6,489 nucleotides of DNA. It comes from JBMYQA01 sp049600855. GTDB taxonomy: Bacteria; Bacteroidota; Bacteroidia; Cytophagales; Flammeovirgaceae. The stretch spans positions 1 through 6,489 of the forward strand of contig JBMYQA010000326.1 in NCBI GenBank assembly GCA_049600855.1, in the 5' to 3' direction. The position numbers and the translations under genes are program-made. Below the pieces are notes generated by a model. That model saw only the letters and a list, made by a program, of their open reading frames with translations. It did not search any database and had not been told where the DNA came from. Positions 1-5,723 of the stretch are shown piece after piece. The stretch's first letter is position 1. Every line of letters begins with the position of its first letter.

Positions 1-891
1 TCGACTGTAGTCGGTTATACTCAACAAGAGCTACTTACCTATTTTGATGAATACATTACAGTTATCCAAAATCAGTTCGGCGGTAAGGAAGAGCTATTAG
101 ACCGAATTAAACATTGGTATAATGGGTATACTTGGGATTTGAAGCATTATGTTTATAACCCGTTCTCAATACTCAATTTCTTTGATGCTGAAAAGTTTCG
201 TAATTATTGGTTTGAAACAGGAACGCCTACCTTTTTAATTAAATTGATGAGAAAGAATGAGTTATATGAAGTGGAAAGCCTTGAGGTAAATGAAGCTTCG
301 TTGAGTAATTATCAATTAGATAAAATTTCCCCTCCCACATTACTATTCCAGACAGGATATCTTACCCTAAAAGAAGATATGGGTTTTGGTCTTTATACCT
401 TGAAGTACCCAAATCAGGAGGTAAAGGATTCCATGCTTCAATATTTGATTGCTGATTATACAGGTGGCGACAATGCCCTCGCTTCTACTCCTGCGCAACG
501 GATGGCTCAAGCACTCACGCATGGAACAATAGACAAGTTGCCAACCCATATCAATGCCTTATTGAGTTCCATCCCGTATGACTTACATCAAGGTAATGAG
601 GCGTATTACCACACCATCATGCACCTCGCTTTTAGCTTAATTGGCGTATACGTACAATCGGAAATCCATGTCGCGAAAGGAAGGCTAGACAGTATTGTGA
701 TTACAGATCATACCATTTATTTATTTGAATTTAAAGTAAATAGCTCCGCGGAAATTGCCATTGAGCAGATTAAATCTACAGGTTATGCCGATCCTTATTT
801 GAATCAAGATAAAGCAGTAGTAGCCATTGGAGTGAGTTTCAACACCGAATTGAAAGCGGTGGACAGTTGGCTGGTGGAAAAGGTAGCCTAA
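1..891 (+). CDS. AAA-ATPase-like protein with C-terminal PD-(D/E)XK nuclease-like domain (5' end outside window)
   Basis: The frame is open from base 1 and gives 296 residues before the TAA at 889-891, so the start and the N-terminal ATPase half (where the Walker A loop would lie) are upstream of the window. The visible first part, with RIKHWYNGYTWD and VYNPFSILNFF followed by YWFETGTPTFLIKLM (about residues 36-83), is typical of the C-terminal portion of the AAA-ATPase-like family (PF09820). The last 100 residues match the PD-(D/E)XK family PF08011: GRLD (window residues 227-230) and the E-x-K of LFEFKV (E243, K245) supply the presumed acidic and lysine active-site residues, followed by a QIKSTGYADPY helix. 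Family members are usually above 500 residues, so roughly 200 are missing. These proteins are common and multicopy in Bacteroidetes; their substrate is not established, and nuclease activity is inferred from the fold. A TTG at 139 is internal, not the start. The gene converges on fbaA. Confidence 0.88.
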   Translation, partial: STVVGYTQQELLTYFDEYITVIQNQFGGKEELLDRIKHWYNGYTWDLKHYVYNPFSILNFFDAEKFRNYWFETGTPTFLIKLMRKNELYEVESLEVNEASLSNYQLDKISPPTLLFQTGYLTLKEDMGFGLYTLKYPNQEVKDSMLQYLIADYTGGDNALASTPAQRMAQALTHGTIDKLPTHINALLSSIPYDLHQGNEAYYHTIMHLAFSLIGVYVQSEIHVAKGRLDSIVITDHTIYLFEFKVNSSAEIAIEQIKSTGYADPYLNQDKAVVAIGVSFNTELKAVDSWLVEKVA

Positions 892-905
892 AATTCAATA
901 AAAAA

Positions 906-933
906 TCCCCATCAACTGATTAGAAGATGGGGA
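906..933 (-). terminator. Intrinsic terminator of fbaA
   Basis: An 8-bp perfect stem (tccccatc at 906-913 with gatgggga at 926-933) encloses a 12-nt loop. On the minus strand it is followed by six T residues (complement of A900-A905), so it fits a rho-independent terminator 26 bp after the fbaA stop. On the plus strand no T-run follows, so it would serve the convergent upstream gene only weakly. Confidence 0.8.
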
Positions 934-958
934 AACTGTCTTGTAAGTGAACTTTCGC

Positions 959-2041
959 TTAAGCCAAAGTACCAATATTATTCAAGTCTTCGAAAGCTTG
1001 CTTTAAACGAGCCCTGAACGAATCTTCTGCTTTACGCAACCACTTACGAGGATCGTAATATTTCTTGTTAGGCTTATCATCACCTTCAGGGTTACCGATT
1101 TGTCCTTGTAAATATCCCTCATGAGCGATGTAGTTCTCACGAACACCATTCCAGAACGCCCACTGTAAATCGGTATCAATGTTCATTTTGATGACACCGT
1201 AAGAAATTGCTTCACGAATTTCTTCTACCGTAGAACCAGAACCACCGTGGAAAACAAATTTTACAGGTTCATTAGAAACGGTTCCAAACTTCTCTTGTAC
1301 GTAAACTTGGGAGTTTTTCAAGATTTTAGGGGTAAGCTTTACATTACCAGGCTTATATACACCATGTACGTTACCAAAGGCAGCAGCAATCCAGAAATTG
1401 TCACTTGCCTTTTTCAACTCTTCATAAGCATAAGCTACCTCTTCAGGTTGTGTATACAATTTTGAAGAATCCACATCAGTATTATCTACCCCATCTTCTT
1501 CACCACCAGTTACACCAAGCTCAATTTCTAAAGTCATATCGATTTTAGCCATACGCTCTGCATATCGCTTACAGATTTCGATATTTTCTTCTAAAGGCTC
1601 TTCCGAAAGGTCAATCATGTGAGAGCTGAAAAGCGGCTTGCCGTGTACCTTGTAGAATTCTTCACCCGCTGTCAACATTCCGTCAATCCAAGGCAATAAT
1701 TTTTTAGCAGCATGGTCGGTGTGCAATACTACAGTAGCGCCATATAGTTCGGCCATGCGGTGAACGTGGTATGCGCCAGATACTGCTCCAGCAACTGAAG
1801 CTTGCTGATTTGCATTGTCTAATCCCTTACCTGCATTGAAGTGCGCTCCACCGTTTGAAAATTGGATCATCACAGGAGACTTCAAATCTCGAGCAGTTTC
1901 CATTACGGCATTCATGCTGTTGCTTCCTACTACGTTTACAGCAGGCATTGCAAATTCATTTTGCTGAGCAAAGTCAGTTAATTCAGCTAACTTACTTCCT
2001 GTTACTACTCCAGCGGCAAACTTTGTTGCTAATGTGTCCAT
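959..2041 (-). CDS. fbaA: Class II fructose-bisphosphate aldolase (EC 4.1.2.13)
   Basis: This complete 360-residue protein has the length of E. coli FbaA (359). Class II aldolases are cytosolic zinc enzymes that reversibly cleave fructose 1,6-bisphosphate into dihydroxyacetone phosphate and glyceraldehyde 3-phosphate in glycolysis and gluconeogenesis. The key residues are all present: LHTDH with the catalytic Asp109 and zinc ligand His110; LEIELG with Glu174; the GEED loop around residues 180-183; GNVHG with zinc ligand His226; FHGGSGS with zinc ligand His265; and KMNIDTD (Asn287, Asp289) for substrate phosphate and diol binding. Near the end, KKYYDPRKW carries the conserved Lys/Arg pair (K326, R332). 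The class IIA subtype is indicated by the long GGEEDGVDN loop. The ATG at 2039-2041 gives the expected N-terminus; no Shine-Dalgarno sequence is visible, as usual in Bacteroidetes. It appears monocistronic, with its own leader and a terminator at 906-933. Confidence 0.97.
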   Translation of the reverse strand: MDTLATKFAAGVVTGSKLAELTDFAQQNEFAMPAVNVVGSNSMNAVMETARDLKSPVMIQFSNGGAHFNAGKGLDNANQQASVAGAVSGAYHVHRMAELYGATVVLHTDHAAKKLLPWIDGMLTAGEEFYKVHGKPLFSSHMIDLSEEPLEENIEICKRYAERMAKIDMTLEIELGVTGGEEDGVDNTDVDSSKLYTQPEEVAYAYEELKKASDNFWIAAAFGNVHGVYKPGNVKLTPKILKNSQVYVQEKFGTVSNEPVKFVFHGGSGSTVEEIREAISYGVIKMNIDTDLQWAFWNGVRENYIAHEGYLQGQIGNPEGDDKPNKKYYDPRKWLRKAEDSFRARLKQAFEDLNNIGTLA

Positions 2042-2128
2042 AAGCTTGTTTGAGAAAAATAAAATTGAATTTCAAAAAGTAGCCAACGATTTCGACTACT
2101 TGTGTTTGTTGAATGGGTTAAGGTGACA

Positions 2129-2169
2129 AAACCGAGGCATATTTGCAAATAAATTACCGCACTCGGTTT
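2129..2169 (-). promoter_or_regulatory. Inverted repeat with internal 12-bp palindrome in the fbaA leader
   Basis: AAACCGAG (2129-2136) and CTCGGTTT (2162-2169) are a perfect 8-bp inverted repeat. The 25-nt stretch between them contains the perfect palindrome TATTTGCAAATA (2140-2151). It lies 88 bp upstream of the fbaA start, between the start codon and the candidate -7 box at 2178-2185. On the minus strand the stem is followed by four T residues, so it could be a weak attenuator-like hairpin; the inner palindrome could be a binding site for a dimeric regulator. Both roles are inference. Confidence 0.35.
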
Positions 2170-2177
2170 CATTGCCG

Positions 2178-2185
2178 CAAAAATA
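2178..2185 (-). promoter_or_regulatory. Candidate fbaA -7 promoter element
   Basis: Read on the minus strand, this site is TATTTTTG, a full match to the Bacteroidetes -7 consensus TAnnTTTG. No convincing -33 TTTG/TTG lies about 19-21 bp upstream, so the call rests on one element. It would place transcription start near 2170 and give fbaA a leader of about 130 nt that includes the inverted repeat at 2129-2169. Confidence 0.35.
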
Positions 2186-2343
2186 GAGATTTATTCTAAG
2201 TTTTCATTCTTTTGAGTAAGGAAAACTGTAGACACCTGCTTCACATTTATTGTAATGTAGATGAGGTGGAAACCATATCTATTCCTTGTATTCATCCCAA
2301 TAAGCCCGTAAATTCGCAGCCTATTTTTAATGAATTTCTCATT

Positions 2344-2550
2344 TTAAGCAGGTAAGCAAAATCAATACGGCATGTTTACTGGGGCAATTCCACTCTTTCT
2401 TTTGATACTAAAATTCGTTGATAAACCCGCAGCGTAGAACCTCTTATTTAACGCTGGTAAACTACGATTTTATCGCCTTTTTAGTCTTAAAATAATCTAC
2501 GGAGTGTCGGTCCAGCAAAAATACTACATTCATTTTACTCACCTGCTTAA
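2344..2550. repeat. Degenerate long inverted repeat, MITE-like or structured RNA
   Basis: The ends are perfect 10-bp inverted repeats: TTAAGCAGGT (2344-2353) and ACCTGCTTAA (2541-2550). Without gaps, 2344-2383 matches the reverse complement of 2511-2550 at 30 of 40 positions, and 8 of the 10 mismatches are transitions. After a poorly matching stretch the symmetry returns: 2397-2413 matches the complement of 2481-2497 region at 14 of 17, GATAAA (2420-2425) faces TTTATC (2469-2474), and CAGCGT/ACGCTG (2430-2435/2451-2456) closes the tip. The whole can therefore fold as one hairpin of about 200 nt. If the terminal TA dinucleotides (2345-2346, 2548-2549) are target duplications, a 201-bp element at 2347-2547 would resemble a MITE of the IS630/mariner type. 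No transposase is present. The right end is 21 bp before the tdk ATG. Confidence 0.6.
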
Positions 2551-2571
2551 TATCAAAACTAGCCTTCAATT

Positions 2572-3198
2572 ATGTTTATTGAGCCTCAACTAAATAGCTT
2601 TAGCAAACACCAAAGTGGAGCAGGGTGGATAGAGGTCGTTTGCGGTTCCATGTTTTCGGGTAAAACAGAAGAACTGATTCGGAGAGTAAATCGGGCAATT
2701 ATTGCTCAGCAAGAGGTTAAAATATTCAAGCCTTCTATTGATATCCGTTATCATGAAGTGAAGGTGGTTTCTCACAACTCGAATGAGGCACTTTCTTCTC
2801 CTGTTGAGTATTCGGAGCAAATTCTTAGCCTCGCAGGTGATGCCGATGTAGTGGCAATTGATGAAGCGCAATTTATGGATGAAGGCTTAATCGATGTGTG
2901 TGTGAAGTTGGCAAATGAAGGCAAAAGAGTGATTGTTTGTGGCCTTGATATGGATTTTGAAGGAAAGCCATTTGGCATTATGCCACAATTGATGAGCATT
3001 GCCGAATTTATTACTAAACTACATGCAATTTGTATGCAATGTGGCGATGTTGCTTCGTTCTCCTACCGCCTGACAGCATCTAAACAAAAAGTAGTACTTG
3101 GTGAAAAAGATGCTTATGAAGCACGTTGCCGAAAATGTTTTACAGAAGGAATGGAATCAAAAGAAGAGGAAATGGAGTCAGTGAACGAGAATGGATAA
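2572..3198 (+). CDS. tdk: Thymidine kinase, type II (EC 2.7.1.21)
   Basis: This 208-residue cytosolic enzyme phosphorylates thymidine to dTMP with ATP in the pyrimidine salvage pathway. The Walker A loop GSMFSGKT is at residues 25-32; DEAQF at 97-101 holds the Walker B Asp and the catalytic Glu98; GLDMDFEGKPFG (124-135) is the conserved loop after it. A structural zinc site is formed by C154-x2-C157 and C186-x2-C189, flanking the lasso loop whose LGEKDAYEARC segment contacts the thymidine base. The ATG at 2572 is the first possible start, since an in-frame TAG lies at 2560-2562, and the opening MFIEP fits Bacteroidetes homologues. After the last Cys there is a 19-residue tail ending in an acidic run (ESKEEEMESVNENG), slightly longer than usual. 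It stands alone, divergent from fbaA and convergent with the lipoprotein gene. Confidence 0.96.
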   Translation: MFIEPQLNSFSKHQSGAGWIEVVCGSMFSGKTEELIRRVNRAIIAQQEVKIFKPSIDIRYHEVKVVSHNSNEALSSPVEYSEQILSLAGDADVVAIDEAQFMDEGLIDVCVKLANEGKRVIVCGLDMDFEGKPFGIMPQLMSIAEFITKLHAICMQCGDVASFSYRLTASKQKVVLGEKDAYEARCRKCFTEGMESKEEEMESVNENG

Positions 3199-3205
3199 AA
3201 ATACA

Positions 3206-3242
3206 ATTCCGCACAGCAGGTTCTCCTGTAAATGTGCGGAAT
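3206..3242 (-). terminator. Shared stem-loop between tdk and lipoprotein gene
   Basis: A 10-bp perfect inverted repeat (attccgcaca 3206-3215, tgtgcggaat 3233-3242) encloses a second small hairpin, cagg/cctg around a TTCT tetraloop (3217-3228). On the minus strand a run of five T residues (complement of A3197-A3201) follows within a few bases, so it is a good intrinsic terminator for the lipoprotein gene. On the plus strand no T-run follows, but the stem can still protect or end the tdk transcript. The T-run overlaps the tdk stop codon. Confidence 0.75.
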
Positions 3243-3268
3243 ACATGTAGTTATATGGCAGTAGATTC

Positions 3269-4120
3269 CTAAATGCCCTCAATATCTACATGAGCCTTTT
3301 TCCACCTCTGGTAAAGCGCGTGTTTATTATCCCCCAATACACCTGCAAAATCTTTAAAACAAGCTTTTAAGTCTGTATTTAATTGATTCTTCATTGGATC
3401 CATTTCCTGCTTAATACCTTCCAGTTTTGCACTTCTTCCTCTTCTCAATTGCTGTTGTAATTTGCTGTAGAGATTTTTCCAGTTTTTAGCTAAACTCAAC
3501 TGGGAAATCAATAAATAACTTTGAACAGGATGATCTGCTGCTAAATCTGCCCGCTGCTCTTTCAGAATATTGAAACCTTTCATCAAATTTTCTAATGAAC
3601 TTTTGTCCATAGCAGATAGCTCAGTTTTACCCTGTTTTACATCCAATTTGCTAATGTATCCTTCAATAGAATCATTGTAAATTAAAGATTCTAAGGCCAT
3701 GATAATGATGTAATCTCGCTGATTTTGTACCGACTGATCATTGCCAAAAGTCAATTTACATGCCCTAGAAGTGCGAATGGCTTCTTGGTACATACCTAAT
3801 TTCCATTCACTCAGTGCTTTAATGGCATAAGCATTGAGCAGCAGGCCATCTCTAGCTAAATCGGTTTTATCGTGTTTTTCCTTTTCATCTTTTTCATCGC
3901 CCATGGCCTTCATAATGAAGGTGCGAGCCATTCGGTAATTGCTCTCAGGAAGCACCGTAGCACTCGCATTCGGATTGGTTTTTAGGAGGTTTTCTGCCTC
4001 AGCAGCTTTATTAAAAGAACTTTGAGCCGTTTGGAAATAGTTTAAGTAGGGCGAACAACTACTTAATAAAATGCTGAGCATGCCAATAATTAGGTAAGTT
4101 CGCTTGTTTAGCTGTTTCAT
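3269..4120 (-). CDS. Predicted lipoprotein of unknown function, helical/TPR-like
   Basis: The 283-residue protein begins with a basic stretch (KQLNKR), a hydrophobic segment (residues 9-19) and a lipobox L19-S-S-C22, so it should be exported, lipidated at Cys22 and anchored in an envelope membrane. The residues after Cys22 are SPYLNYF, without the acidic cluster of known Bacteroidetes surface-export signals, so a periplasm-facing anchor is more likely (inference). The rest is rich in Ala, Leu, Lys and Glu and looks fully helical. Residues 92-125 (GLLLNAYAIKALSEWKLGMY..AI..) resemble a tetratricopeptide pair, and a charged, coiled-coil-like region follows (215-255). I do not recognise the family; a scaffold or assembly role is possible but unsupported. 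The ATG at 4118-4120 is chosen because it gives a complete signal peptide. It is monocistronic, with a terminator at 3206-3242. Confidence 0.85.
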   Translation of the reverse strand: MKQLNKRTYLIIGMLSILLSSCSPYLNYFQTAQSSFNKAAEAENLLKTNPNASATVLPESNYRMARTFIMKAMGDEKDEKEKHDKTDLARDGLLLNAYAIKALSEWKLGMYQEAIRTSRACKLTFGNDQSVQNQRDYIIIMALESLIYNDSIEGYISKLDVKQGKTELSAMDKSSLENLMKGFNILKEQRADLAADHPVQSYLLISQLSLAKNWKNLYSKLQQQLRRGRSAKLEGIKQEMDPMKNQLNTDLKACFKDFAGVLGDNKHALYQRWKKAHVDIEGI

Positions 4121-4528
4121 ATCGTGATCAATTTAGGTTCGATTGATAGGGGATAAATATAGCTCATGGAATGGAAATCAGGGATAAGTTTTTAGGGAAT
4201 TGTCTAATTTAAAGGGAAGTAGTATAAAAAATGATCCGAAAATAATTAGGAATATACTAGGAAAAGCTGTTTGAAACACTTGAAATAACAAACAGTAAAT
4301 AATATGAAAACAATATAATATATTGATAATCAATGACTTATGAATGGTTAAATCACGTTTAATTAATTTAGGTACAAATGGTAAGTAGTTGAAAATATGA
4401 TGGAACTCTACCTCTTTTGTACTAAGCAAAACAACAATTACAAAAAAAACAGGCCTGAGAAGAATGGCTTACCACGAAGATTTGTATATTTATAGTTTGT
4501 AAATTTTAAATCAATCCTATCTACACTA
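4121..4528. other. AT-rich intergenic region between divergent genes
   Basis: These 408 bp are visibly more AT-rich than the flanking genes. They contain short symmetric sequences, ATTGAT-A-ATCAAT (4322-4334), CAATAT-aat-ATATTG (4311-4325) and CTGTTTG/CAAACAG (4267-4273/4289-4295), which are unremarkable in such DNA. A short minus-strand frame here (4178-4429) starts with TTG and has random composition. The region must hold promoters for both divergent genes, but no full consensus pair was found. Confidence 0.6.
4485..4499 (+). promoter_or_regulatory. Weak candidate promoter for the TM2-M48 operon
   Basis: The stretch TATATTTATAGTTTG contains two near-matches to the Bacteroidetes -7 box TAnnTTTG: TATATTTA (last base off) and TATAGTTTG (one base too long). 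It lies 30 bp before the first ATG of the operon, a typical leader distance. No -33 element is clear, so this is only a candidate. Confidence 0.22.
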
Positions 4529-4867
4529 ATGGAAGCACAGAAAGTTGATATGTTTTTAATGGCTAATGGTAAAAACTTTAACAGCCATGAAATACCACAA
4601 ATTAGAGAGGTTCTACTTGAACTTGATGACGACAAATGGACGATGTTGCAATCAATCAGCTTCAAAGATCCTACCACTTCACTAATTGTTTCTTTACTTG
4701 GAGGGCAATTAGGCATTGATCGTTTTATCATTGGAGATACAGGTGTGGGAATTGCCAAATTACTCACTTGTGGTGGACTTGGTATCTGGGCTATCGTAGA
4801 TTGGTTCTTGATTATGGATGCTACGAAAGAGAAAAACATCGAAAAATTGAAAGAGATGTTGTTGTAA
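4529..4867 (+). CDS. TM2 domain-containing membrane protein
   Basis: This 112-residue protein has a soluble N-terminal part (1-50, with a charged ELDDDKW segment) and a TM2 domain (PF05154) at about 51-96. The domain shows its signature: first helix SLIVSLLGGQLGIDRF with the G-x-L-G-x-D-R-F motif (Asp64-Arg65-Phe66), a tight loop, then GVGIAKLLTCGGLGIWAIVDWFLI as the second helix, ending in the conserved W-x2-D. A short charged tail (KEKNIEKLKEML) follows. TM2 proteins are small two-helix membrane proteins found in bacteria and eukaryotes; their bacterial function is not known. The ATG at 4529 is the first one after an in-frame TAG (4493-4495). It is the first gene of a four-gene operon; its TAA shares one base with the ATG of the next gene (TAATG), which points to translational coupling. 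Confidence 0.92.
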   Translation: MEAQKVDMFLMANGKNFNSHEIPQIREVLLELDDDKWTMLQSISFKDPTTSLIVSLLGGQLGIDRFIIGDTGVGIAKLLTCGGLGIWAIVDWFLIMDATKEKNIEKLKEMLL

Positions 4868-5286
4868 TGAAAATAACGAAACGCAGGCTCTATATGTTGG
4901 TATTAGTAGCCTGCTTAGCAGGGTATATCTATGTCGGTATTAATTATGCGCAACATCAGCAAGCACACGAGGCTGGTTTTCGGGTATGTTTAATTAAGCG
5001 AGCTACAGGTATACCTTGTCCTTCTTGTGGGGCAACACGCTCAGTACTAGCCGTTTTACATGGCGATTTCGCAAAAGCAATGTATTATAATCCGATTGGC
5101 TTTATACTGTTACTGATCATGTTTTTTGCTCCACCATTGATTATTTATGACCTAGTCACAAAAAAAAACTACTTTTTTTCACTTTATCGCACGATAGAAT
5201 CCACATTCCAACGTAAATGGGTTGCCATTCCTGCTATTTTGTTGGTATTGGCCAATTGGATGTGGAATATTCATAAAGACTTATGA
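4867..5286 (+). CDS. DUF2752 family membrane protein
   Basis: The start is set at 4867, where TAATG links it to the preceding stop. The frame opens further upstream, but that stretch lies inside the TM2 gene and has unrelated composition. The product has 139 residues, with predicted membrane helices at about 9-25, 78-95 and 118-136. Between the first two lies the DUF2752 (PF10825) signature: Cys41, then TGIPCPSCGATRS (47-59) with Cys51 and Cys54, an L-x-G-D-F-x-K-A stretch, and Asn75-Pro76. The three cysteines could bind a metal or form a disulfide; this is inference, as no function is established for the family. The position between a TM2 and a DUF4870 protein, with overlaps on both sides (1 and 4 bp), suggests that these small membrane proteins are made in balanced amounts and may act together. 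Confidence 0.92.
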   Translation: MKITKRRLYMLVLVACLAGYIYVGINYAQHQQAHEAGFRVCLIKRATGIPCPSCGATRSVLAVLHGDFAKAMYYNPIGFILLLIMFFAPPLIIYDLVTKKNYFFSLYRTIESTFQRKWVAIPAILLVLANWMWNIHKDL

Positions 5287-5714
5287 TTGTCCAAAAAGAG
5301 TTTGCATATCAACCCAGTGATAATGAGCGAGAAAGGGCCTCCAATGGCTACCTCATGTCACTGTTAGCTGTAATTGTTGGCCTACCTTTGCCAATTGTCA
5401 ATCTGATTGCCACCTTTATTTTCTTTTTAAGCAGTCGGAAATCTACCTACTTCGTTCGCTGGCATACCCTTCAAGCCTTGCTTTCTCAAGCTTCTTTGTT
5501 TTTGGTAAACAGTGTGGGGGTATATTGGTCTTTAAACATTGCCTTTGGCACAAGCGAGGCTAGTAATTTATACATTGGTTACATCATTACAATCGTCTTA
5601 TTAAACTTTGGCGAATTTGTAGCCTCGATGTATTTGGCCATTAATGTCCGGAAAGGGCAGCATCTCGCCTTGTGGTTCTATGGAGATTTAACAGATCAAA
5701 TTTGCATTAAATAA
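5283..5714 (+). CDS. DUF4870/Tic20-like small membrane protein
   Basis: The 143-residue protein starts in the ATGA overlap with the DUF2752 gene (ATG 5283-5285, TGA 5284-5286). After a polar N-terminus (1-22) it has hydrophobic stretches at about 24-50, 65-88 and 97-121. The sequence SSRKSTYFVRWHTLQALLSQ at the end of the first stretch carries the F-V-R-W-H-x2-Q motif (57-64) typical of the DUF4870 (PF09685, Tic20-like) family. The motif normally sits in a short loop between helices. Function in bacteria is unknown; the Tic20 name reflects distant fold similarity to a chloroplast import component and should not be read as a transport role here. The next gene starts 9 bp after its TAA. Family assignment is by motif and hydropathy only. 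Confidence 0.82.
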   Translation: MIVQKEFAYQPSDNERERASNGYLMSLLAVIVGLPLPIVNLIATFIFFLSSRKSTYFVRWHTLQALLSQASLFLVNSVGVYWSLNIAFGTSEASNLYIGYIITIVLLNFGEFVASMYLAINVRKGQHLALWFYGDLTDQICIK

Positions 5715-5723
5715 CCCACGATT

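Larger units (their letters stand above)
2042..2571. other. 530-bp divergent intergenic region between fbaA and tdk
   Basis: No open frame here has protein-like composition. The fbaA-proximal part (2042-2185) carries the candidate promoter and leader inverted repeat; the tdk-proximal part (2344-2550) carries the large degenerate inverted repeat. Between them (2186-2343) only a 9-bp copy of the repeat core, CACCTGCTT at 2233-2241, stands out. No convincing TTTG/TAnnTTTG promoter pair was found for tdk. Confidence 0.7.

Noticed and set aside
139..141. TTG as the start of the ATPase/nuclease gene
   Set aside because: The frame is open back to base 1, and the upstream residues (RIKHWYNGYTWD) belong to the conserved family sequence, so the real start is outside the window.
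2042..2571. Possible riboswitch, tRNA or CRISPR repeat in the fbaA-tdk gap
   Set aside because: No tRNA-like cloverleaf or spaced identical direct repeats were found, and I recognise no riboswitch core; the symmetry is a single inverted repeat.
4267..4334. Short palindromes in AT-rich DNA (CTGTTTG/CAAACAG, ATTGATAATCAAT) as operators
   Set aside because: Symmetry of this size is expected by chance in such AT-rich sequence, and the sites are not placed against any identified promoter.
4178..4429. Minus-strand open frame of 83 codons rich in Ile, Leu and Phe
   Set aside because: It starts with TTG, has the composition expected of translated AT-rich non-coding DNA, and shows no motif or charge pattern of a membrane protein.
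4438..4839. Minus-strand open frame of 133 codons opposite the TM2 gene
   Set aside because: It lies antisense to a clear TM2-domain gene, and its Ser/Pro/Ile-rich translation is typical of a shadow frame.
4768..4866. Upstream extension of the DUF2752 gene
   Set aside because: The frame is open, but the extra 33 residues lie inside the TM2 gene and look unrelated; the ATG at 4867 overlaps the preceding stop as TAATG and gives a normal N-terminus.
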